Source: Spirochaetaceae bacterium (GTDB lineage Bacteria > Spirochaetota > Spirochaetia > SZUA-6 > Bin103). From it: a stretch of 12,358 nt of DNA. The position numbers and the translations under genes were made by a program. Below are positions 7,218 through 12,358 of the stretch, piece by piece. The stretch spans positions 1 to 12,358 of the forward strand of contig JAPPKD010000381.1 in NCBI GenBank assembly GCA_028820215.1, written 5' to 3'. Position 1 is the stretch's first letter. Each line of letters begins with the position of its first letter. The notes beneath the pieces were generated by a model. It was not told the origin of the DNA and did no database searches. It saw only the letters and a list, made by a program, of their open reading frames with translations.

Positions 7218-7675
7218 GTCGCCTCCCGTGCCGGCGCCGGCGCGTGGTCGAAGCGCATGCCGTTGGTCGTGTGCCGGAAGCCGAGCCTGCGGTAGAACGG
7301 GAGCACGGAGTCCTCGCAGTACAGCACGGTCTTGTAGCAGCCGGCCGCCTCCGCGCGCGCCAGCAGGTACTCGATCACCGCCCGGCCGACGCCCGCACGC
7401 TGACGGTCCGCGGCGACCGCCACGTCCTCGATGTGGGCTGCGGTGCTGCCGCCGTACAGGAACTTGCGCAGCAGGTACAGCGTGCCGGTGCCGACGATGC
7501 GGCCGTCCTGCTCGGCGACCGCGACGACCGTGTCCGGGGTCCGCCGGATCTGCGCGAAGATGGCCGCGGCCACGCCCGGATCGACGTCGCGGGTGGGTCG
7601 GAGGGCGTCCAGCGTCTCGAAGAAGCCGTTGCGCAGGTCGCCGGCTTGGAGCTCGCGGATGCGGAGGTCGGGCAT
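7214..7675 (-). CDS. GNAT acetyltransferase, GNA1 (glucosamine-6-phosphate N-acetyltransferase)-like
   Basis: Small acetyl-CoA-dependent N-acetyltransferase, 153 aa, with one GNAT domain. Motif A is RQRAGVG (91-97), the acetyl-CoA pyrophosphate loop. HIEDVAV (81-87), GCYKTVLYC (112-120) and FYRRLGF (127-133) closely recall eukaryotic GNA1, where HIED and GCYK belong to the glucosamine-6-phosphate site; GTGTLYLLRKF (62-72) also fits. An N-acetyl amino sugar phosphate is therefore the best guess for the substrate, but this is inference and generic GNAT activity remains possible. The frame is open to 7783, but ATG 7675 gives the family-typical start (MPDLRIRELQAGDL) and avoids the divergent gene. 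No clear Shine-Dalgarno precedes it. First gene of the minus-strand operon, coupled to the dehydratase-like gene by GTGA. Confidence 0.85.
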   Translation of the reverse strand: MPDLRIRELQAGDLRNGFFETLDALRPTRDVDPGVAAAIFAQIRRTPDTVVAVAEQDGRIVGTGTLYLLRKFLYGGSTAAHIEDVAVAADRQRAGVGRAVIEYLLARAEAAGCYKTVLYCEDSVLPFYRRLGFRHTTNGMRFDHAPAPAREAT

Positions 7676-7736
7676 GGCGGCACCGTACGCGATACCCGCG
7701 GTGTCGTCATGTCGTATCCTGCACGCGGGAGGAACG
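7676..7736. promoter_or_regulatory. Divergent promoter region between acetyltransferase and SDR genes
   Basis: These 61 bp separate two divergent start codons, so both operons should be transcribed from here. Short inverted repeats are present: CACCG (7681-7685)/CGGTG (7699-7703) and GATAC (7691-7695)/GTATC (7714-7718). Five-base arms are weak evidence for an operator, and no convincing -35/-10 pair is visible. A GGGAGGA Shine-Dalgarno (about 7728-7733) precedes the SDR start. Confidence 0.45.
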
Positions 7737-8483
7737 ATGGGACGTTTCGAGGGAAAGGTGGCGCTGGTCACCGGCGGCGGCACGGGTATCGGCCGCGCGA
7801 CGACGCTGATGCTGGCGGCCGAAGGGGCCGCGGTGGCCGTCAGCTACTCGCGTTCGCGCGACGACGCGGAACGCACGGCCGCCGACGCGCGGGCGCACGG
7901 CGTGCGCGCCATGGCGTGCCAGGCAGACGTGGTGGACGACGCGGCCGTGACCGGCATGGTCGATTCGGTGGTGGACGAGCTGGGCGGGTTGGACTTCCTG
8001 ATCAACAGCGCCGGCGCCACGCGGCCGGTGCCGCTGGCCGATCTGGACGGCATCACGCCGGAGGACTTTCAGCGGATTTTCGCGATCAACGCGTACGGGG
8101 TGTTCTGGTGTTGCCGGGCGGCGATCCGCCACATGCGGCGCGCCGGCGCCGGCCACATCGTCACGGTCGCCTCCCTGGCCGGGTTCAACGGGCAGGGCAG
8201 CTCGCTGGTGTACGGCTCCAGCAAGGCCGCCGCGATCGCGCTCACGAAGGGTCTGGCGGCCAGTCACGCGCCGGACATCCAGGTGAACGCGGTCGCGCCC
8301 GGGCTGGTCGAGACCCGCTGGATCGACGATTTCAGTCCGGAGACGATCCAGGCCATCGCCGGCCAGATCCCCATGGGCCGGATCGCGCAGCCGCAAGACG
8401 TGGCCGACGCCATTTTCGGGCTGCTGATCTCCCGCTACATCACCGGCGAGGTGGTGCTGGTCTCCGGAGGGCGAACGAGCTAG
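7737..8483 (+). CDS. Short-chain dehydrogenase/reductase (classical SDR)
   Basis: NAD(P)(H)-dependent oxidoreductase of 248 aa, the normal length for classical SDRs (FabG, glucose or sugar dehydrogenase types). Cofactor motif TGGGTGIG at 12-19; NSAG at 90-93 in place of the common NNAG; catalytic Ser146, Tyr159 and Lys163 in VYGSSK with the usual 13-residue Ser-Tyr spacing; NAVAPGLVETRW (184-195) and a C-terminal GEVVLVSGG segment, as in FabG-like enzymes. The frame is open from 7431, but ATG 7737 with GGGAGGA upstream gives the typical N-terminus. The residues after the first beta strand (SYSRSRDD) suggest NADP preference, though not firmly. It is transcribed away from the acetyltransferase operon and may share its pathway. 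The substrate is unknown. Confidence 0.92.
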   Translation: MGRFEGKVALVTGGGTGIGRATTLMLAAEGAAVAVSYSRSRDDAERTAADARAHGVRAMACQADVVDDAAVTGMVDSVVDELGGLDFLINSAGATRPVPLADLDGITPEDFQRIFAINAYGVFWCCRAAIRHMRRAGAGHIVTVASLAGFNGQGSSLVYGSSKAAAIALTKGLAASHAPDIQVNAVAPGLVETRWIDDFSPETIQAIAGQIPMGRIAQPQDVADAIFGLLISRYITGEVVLVSGGRTS

Positions 8484-8536
8484 CGCCCCGAAACCGTCGC
8501 CCTTGGCTCCGCTTTCGGCCCAGCCCCACCGTACGC

Positions 8537-8582
8537 GGAGTCTGTCGGTCTTCCCGCTGGCGCGGCAAATCCGACAGACTCC
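8537..8582. repeat. 12-bp perfect inverted repeat downstream of the SDR gene
   Basis: GGAGTCTGTCGG (8537-8548) and CCGACAGACTCC (8571-8582) are exact reverse complements around a 22-nt loop, which itself holds CCGC/GCGG able to form an inner stem. No T-run follows, so a standard intrinsic terminator is not supported. It could be an operator for the amidohydrolase gene or an RNA hairpin ending the SDR transcript. Confidence 0.6.
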
Positions 8583-8616
8583 CAAGCGACCGGTTACGAA
8601 CCTGTAACATCGCCGT

Positions 8617-8623
8617 AAAGGAG
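8617..8623 (+). promoter_or_regulatory. Strong Shine-Dalgarno before a short leader ORF
   Basis: AAAGGAG sits 7 nt before ATG 8631, which opens a 12-codon ORF and not the amidohydrolase frame. The amidohydrolase ATG (8666) has only a weak GGCAGG upstream. The best ribosome site in the spacer therefore points at the leader ORF. Confidence 0.6.
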
Positions 8624-8630
8624 CAGGCAC

Positions 8631-8669
8631 ATGGAGTTGGTACGTTCGCGGGGCGGCAGGCACGCATGA
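8631..8669 (+). CDS. Possible 12-aa leader peptide coupled to the amidohydrolase
   Basis: ATG 8631 opens a 12-residue frame (MELVRSRGGRHA) that ends at TGA 8667-8669, overlapping the amidohydrolase ATG as ATGA. With the strong Shine-Dalgarno AAAGGAG at 8617-8623, ribosomes would start here, terminate and restart on the amidohydrolase start codon. No function can be given to the peptide itself: it has no run of a single amino acid codon as in attenuators, but it holds three Arg in twelve residues. It may serve only to deliver ribosomes. Alternatively, the Shine-Dalgarno reflects a sequencing indel that moved the true start out of frame. Confidence 0.35.
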   Translation: MELVRSRGGRHA

Positions 8670-9748
8670 TCATCGACGGCCACGCACACGTCTTCCCGCG
8701 CATCGGCTCCGCCACGCCGGAGCTGGCCGGGCTGCAGCTTCGCCTCCTGCAGCACCACGTGCAGTACCACCCGCAGGGGTTCCGGCGCGCGGCCGACGGG
8801 GCCCGCCTCTCGGCATCGCCGATCGCTCCCGACGGCGACGGTCTGGACGACATGCCGGAAGCCGAGGTGCGGGTCGGCCGCCACGGCCGGCTGGAGTTCC
8901 GCGTGCACGGGGAGGAGTACTACCTGCCGTGGTATCCGCCGTCGCTGGACGAGCTGGAGGCGACGCCGGAGGCGCTGATCGCGCAGATGGACTACGCCGG
9001 GGTGGACCGGGCCGTCATCCAGCACGACCACCTCTACGGCCGCCTGGACGACTACCTGCCCGACGTGCGGCGGCGCTTTCCGCGCCTGCTGCCGCTGGCG
9101 CAGATCGACGAGTGGCGCGACGACCTGGAAGGCGAGGCGGCGCGCCTGCGCCGCCAGCTCGACGGCGGCTGCGTGGGCCTCTACTTCTGCGTGGAGGCGC
9201 TTGCCATGCTCGACTTCCGGCGCGCCTTCGACGACCCCTGCTTCGAGCCGGTATGGGCGCTGGTAGCCGAGCGCGGCGTGCCGGTGTTCTGGTATCTGTA
9301 CACCTCGCAGCGCGACCGACTGGGTTCCTACCTGGAGCAGGTTTGCCGCCTGGACCGCTGGGCGCAGGCCCACCCGGAGATACCGTGCATCTATACCCAT
9401 GGCATCGAGTCGATCGTCCTCCGCCCGCGGGCGGAGCGGTTCCGGATCCCGGACGAGGTTCTGGCGTGCTGCTCACGTCCCAACGTGCACCTGGAGGTGA
9501 TGCTGCACCTCATGGCGCCCGACACCGAGTACCCGTACGCGTGGGCGATGCCGATCCTGGAGCGCCTCTACCGGGAGCTGGGGCCCGACAAGCTGATCTG
9601 GGGCTCGGACATGCCGGCCGCGCTGCGTTCGTGCACCTACCGCCAGTCGATGGACTACGTGCTGCGGCACGCCGGGTTCATGACCGCCGCCGACCTGGAC
9701 CTGTTCTTCGGCGGCAACCTGGCTCGGCTGCTGAACATGGAGACCTGA
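8666..9748 (+). CDS. Amidohydrolase_2-family metal-dependent hydrolase
   Basis: TIM-barrel hydrolase or decarboxylase of the amidohydrolase_2 family (ACMSD, gamma-resorcylate decarboxylase and lactone hydrolase relatives), 360 aa. The N-terminal metal motif is IDGHAHVF (3-10, His6 and His8). THGIE (244-248, His245) and GSDMPA (313-318, Asp315 as catalytic acid/base) follow, and the end FFGGNLARLLNME (347-359) is the family's typical last helix. The strand that usually carries a further metal His ('pv.iH') reads GVPVFWYLYTS (204-214) with no His, so metal binding may differ from ACMSD. A long insertion (about residues 40-95) follows the first metal motif. ATG 8666 is the only start giving the barrel from its first strand; the open frame before it is SDR read out of frame. 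It probably works with the SDR gene upstream; the substrate is unknown. Confidence 0.88.
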   Translation: MIIDGHAHVFPRIGSATPELAGLQLRLLQHHVQYHPQGFRRAADGARLSASPIAPDGDGLDDMPEAEVRVGRHGRLEFRVHGEEYYLPWYPPSLDELEATPEALIAQMDYAGVDRAVIQHDHLYGRLDDYLPDVRRRFPRLLPLAQIDEWRDDLEGEAARLRRQLDGGCVGLYFCVEALAMLDFRRAFDDPCFEPVWALVAERGVPVFWYLYTSQRDRLGSYLEQVCRLDRWAQAHPEIPCIYTHGIESIVLRPRAERFRIPDEVLACCSRPNVHLEVMLHLMAPDTEYPYAWAMPILERLYRELGPDKLIWGSDMPAALRSCTYRQSMDYVLRHAGFMTAADLDLFFGGNLARLLNMET

Positions 9749-9754
9749 ATCATT

Positions 9755-9759
9755 GGAGG
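9755..9759 (+). promoter_or_regulatory. Shine-Dalgarno abutting the MoxR start
   Basis: GGAGG lies directly against ATG 9760 with no spacer, and 12 nt before an in-frame GTG at 9772. Neither spacing is ideal, so the exact MoxR start is uncertain by four residues. The site sits 6 nt after the amidohydrolase stop. Confidence 0.45.
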
Positions 9760-10770
<1,011 letters not shown>

Positions 10771-10782
10771 TCGTTCCAGCAC

Positions 10783-11748
10783 ATGATCTCCGCCGAGCTC
10801 ATCCGCAAGATCCGCTACATCCAGCTTCGCACGCGCCGCACGGTGACCACCGCGTTCGCCGGCGAGTACCGCAGCGTGTTCCGCGGGCAGGGCATGGAGT
10901 TCGAGGAGGTGCGCGAGTACCAGCCCGGCGACGACGTGGGCTCGATCGACTGGAACGTCACCGCCCGCACCGGCCGGCCGCACGTGAAGCGGTTCGTGGA
11001 GGAGCGGGAGCTGACGGTCTTCTTCGTGGTCGACGTGTCCGCCTCCGGCCGTTTCGGCTCCACCGGCAGGGCCAAGACCGAGGTGGCGGCCGAGCTCGCC
11101 GCGGTGGTCTCCTTCGCCGCCGCCCGCCAGAACGACCGCGTCGGGCTGCTGGCCTTCAGCGACCGCATCGAGCTGTTCGTGCCGGCCAAGAAGGGCATCA
11201 CGCACGTGCTGCGCATCGTGCGCGAGATCCTGTCGATCCAGCCGGCAGGAACCGGCACCGATCTGGCCGGCGCGATGCGCTACCTGAACCTGGTGCTGCG
11301 CAGGCGGGCGACGGTGTTCCTGATCTCGGACTTCCTGGACGGCGGTCGGGCAGGCACCCGACCGCCGTGGCGGTCGCGGCTGACCGTCGGCCGGGAAGCG
11401 AGCGGCGGGAGCGCGGCACCGATCGCCTCCACCACCGACCTGCGCATGGCCGCACGCCGCCACGACCTGATCGCGGCGTCCGTCTTCGACCCGCGCGAGG
11501 CGGAGCTGCCTTCGGCGGGCATGGTCGAGCTGGAGGACGCCGAGTCAGGGCGCCTGGCGCTGCTCGACACCGGCAGCCGGCGCGTGCGGCGCGACTACGA
11601 GCGGCGCGCGCGCGAGCGGCGCGAGGCGCTCAGCCGGCAGCTCCGCGAGCTCGGCATCGACGAGATCCCGATCCGCACCGACGCGGGCTGGGTCGATCGG
11701 CTGGTGCGCTTCTTCCGGATGCGGGAGAGGAGGGCAGCCTGGGCCTGA
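10783..11748 (+). CDS. DUF58 / vWA-fold protein, MoxR partner
   Basis: DUF58-family protein of 321 aa, partner of the MoxR ATPase. The family signature is clear at 46-70: YQPGDDVGSIDWNVTAR followed by PHVKRF. The vWA-like core has DVSASGRFGS with the MIDAS residues Asp84, Ser86 and Ser88, GTGTDLAGAM (156-165) and SDFLD (182-186). Between SDFLD and RMAARRHDLIAA (221-232) lies a stretch of about 32 residues rich in Gly, Ser, Arg and Pro; DUF58 proteins normally join these two parts with only a few residues. At DNA level this insertion begins with a perfect 12-bp hairpin (11339-11368). The C-terminus has a basic helix (267-290) and no membrane segment. The start is ATG 10783, 12 nt after moxR, without a visible Shine-Dalgarno. 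Confidence 0.93.
   Translation: MISAELIRKIRYIQLRTRRTVTTAFAGEYRSVFRGQGMEFEEVREYQPGDDVGSIDWNVTARTGRPHVKRFVEERELTVFFVVDVSASGRFGSTGRAKTEVAAELAAVVSFAAARQNDRVGLLAFSDRIELFVPAKKGITHVLRIVREILSIQPAGTGTDLAGAMRYLNLVLRRRATVFLISDFLDGGRAGTRPPWRSRLTVGREASGGSAAPIASTTDLRMAARRHDLIAASVFDPREAELPSAGMVELEDAESGRLALLDTGSRRVRRDYERRARERREALSRQLRELGIDEIPIRTDAGWVDRLVRFFRMRERRAAWA
11339..11368. repeat. 12-bp perfect hairpin inside the DUF58 coding sequence
   Basis: ACGGCGGTCGGG (11339-11350) and CCCGACCGCCGT (11357-11368) are exact reverse complements around a 6-nt loop, CAGGCA. Such a GC-rich stem is unusual inside a gene and coincides with the 5' edge of an apparent in-frame insertion (about 11341-11437) in the DUF58 protein. 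It could be a small palindromic element, a slipped duplication, or chance in GC-rich DNA. Confidence 0.6.
11728..11733 (+). promoter_or_regulatory. AGGAGG Shine-Dalgarno upstream of a CTG start
   Basis: A consensus AGGAGG lies in the last codons of the DUF58 gene, 5 nt before CTG 11739 and 11 nt before CTG 11745. There is no ATG, GTG or TTG at usable distance in the downstream frame, so this site points to a CTG initiation codon. Confidence 0.6.
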
Positions 11749-12358
11749 GGGGGCGGGCCGCAGCGATCGGGGCGGGCGCGCTCACGACCGTCATCGCGGC
11801 CGCGCTGATCACCGGTTGCACGTCGGGCGTGGCTGAGGGCGCGGCCTCGGCGTGGGAGATCGACCATGCCTACGGCGAAGATCCGGTCGCCGTGCGCCTG
11901 CGCGTGGATCGGCTGCGCATCACCACGGCCCAGACCGTCCAGGTCGAGGTCGAGGTGGACGCTCCCGAAGGGGTGCTGGTGCGGCTGCCGGACCCCGAGC
12001 AGTTCGCCGAGTCGGGGTTCCAGGTCGCGCCCCGCACGGAGCCGCCGGCCCTCGTCGGCGACGGTCGCACCCGGCACCTGCGCCGCTTCCGGCTCGAGCC
12101 GTTCCTGGCCGGCGACTACTCGATCCCGGAGCTGGCCGTCGGCTGGCTTGCGCCCGGCGGGGAGCCCGCGGGCCTGTCGACCGGGGCTCTGACCGTGCAG
12201 GTGAGCTCCGTGCTCGGCGATGCCGGCGCGGCGGCTGCCGGGAAGTCGCCGGCTGCTGCGGAAGACCTCCCGGAGCTGCGCGAGGTAGGCGATCCGATCC
12301 GGGTGCCGCTGCGCTGGTGGCGGCCGGCGCTGGCCGGCGTCGCCGCGCTGGCGGTGGC
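11739..12358 (+). CDS. Lipoprotein-like, membrane-anchored protein in the BatD/DUF4381 position (partial, CTG start)
   Basis: An open frame runs from within the end of the DUF58 gene to the window edge (206 residues visible). From CTG 11739 it reads MGLRGRAAA, then a hydrophobic stretch and the lipobox ITGC with Cys27, a plausible lipoprotein signal peptide. A beta-rich extracytoplasmic region follows (about 40-165; for example VQVEVEVDAPEGVLVRLPDP), then a Pro/Ala linker and the start of a membrane segment after LRWWRPALAGVAALAV (190-205). The layout recalls BatD/DUF4381 proteins that follow DUF58 genes in MoxR operons, but no conserved motif proves this. CTG 11739 is chosen because AGGAGG lies 5 nt upstream; CTG 11745 overlaps the DUF58 stop as CTGA and is the alternative. 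GTG 11829 would remove the signal peptide. Confidence 0.7.
   Translation, partial: MGLRGRAAAIGAGALTTVIAAALITGCTSGVAEGAASAWEIDHAYGEDPVAVRLRVDRLRITTAQTVQVEVEVDAPEGVLVRLPDPEQFAESGFQVAPRTEPPALVGDGRTRHLRRFRLEPFLAGDYSIPELAVGWLAPGGEPAGLSTGALTVQVSSVLGDAGAAAAGKSPAAAEDLPELREVGDPIRVPLRWWRPALAGVAALAV

Noticed and set aside
5001..7295. Very long plus-strand open frame (764 aa) across the aminotransferase and enolase-superfamily genes
   Set aside because: It is antisense to two genes with full family motifs, and its product is a low-complexity Arg/Gly/His/Val-rich read-out typical of GC-rich antisense frames.
8537..8582. Intrinsic transcription terminator after the SDR gene
   Set aside because: The stem is perfect, but the loop is 22 nt and no T-run follows on either strand, so it is listed as an inverted repeat of unknown role.
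7244..8665. Upstream open frame continuous with the amidohydrolase
   Set aside because: It covers antisense GNAT and out-of-frame SDR sequence. The barrel's first strand and HxH motif begin at ATG 8666.

Overview
This is a GC-rich, densely coding bacterial window with small gaps, many 4-nt GTGA/ATGA gene overlaps and frequent GTG starts. No marker gene fixes the taxon. The mix of a zinc/manganese-type ABC operon, sugar-acid and oxidoreductase genes and a MoxR-DUF58 (Bat-type) operon would fit a high-GC environmental lineage such as an uncultured spirochaete or proteobacterium. That placement is inference and weakly held.

Layout. (1) Positions 2-2196, plus strand: a metal-uptake operon, made of the last residues of a probable metal-binding protein, an ABC ATPase with a His-rich tail, an ABC-3 family permease and a Fur/Zur-type regulator. 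The genes are 14 nt apart or overlap. (2) Positions 2205-3745, minus strand: a two-gene AbiE-type toxin-antitoxin/phage-defence cassette (AbiEi-like antitoxin, then AbiEii nucleotidyltransferase toxin). Just upstream lies a perfect 14-bp inverted repeat that looks like its autoregulatory operator. (3) Positions 3832-7675, minus strand: a four-gene metabolic operon, in transcription order a GNA1-like GNAT acetyltransferase, a galactonate-dehydratase-like enolase-superfamily enzyme, a class I/II aminotransferase and a Gfo/Idh/MocA dehydrogenase. (4) Positions 7737-9748, plus strand, divergent from (3) across 61 bp: a short-chain dehydrogenase, then an amidohydrolase_2 protein preceded by an inverted repeat and a possible 12-codon leader ORF. 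(5) Positions 9760-12358, plus strand: MoxR AAA+ ATPase, DUF58/vWA protein, and a lipoprotein-like, BatD-position protein that runs off the window and appears to start at CTG.

How the parts may work together. Operon 1 is a self-contained metal importer with its likely sensor. The abiE cassette sits as a compact module between two housekeeping or accessory operons and looks slightly less GC-rich than its neighbours. Regions 3 and 4 together encode a sugar-acid or amino-sugar type pathway (dehydratase, two dehydrogenases, aminotransferase, N-acetyltransferase, hydrolase) whose substrate cannot be read from sequence. Region 5 is the start of a MoxR/Bat operon, a chaperone-plus-vWA envelope system.

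The most noteworthy points are the AbiE operator palindrome, a 12-bp perfect hairpin at the start of an apparent in-frame insertion in the DUF58 gene, the CTG-start lipoprotein, the eukaryote-like GNA1 signature in the acetyltransferase, and the leader ORF coupled to the amidohydrolase. There is no gene-free stretch over 300 bases; the longest gap is 182 bases (8484-8665). I saw no tRNA, rRNA, CRISPR array or insertion sequence.
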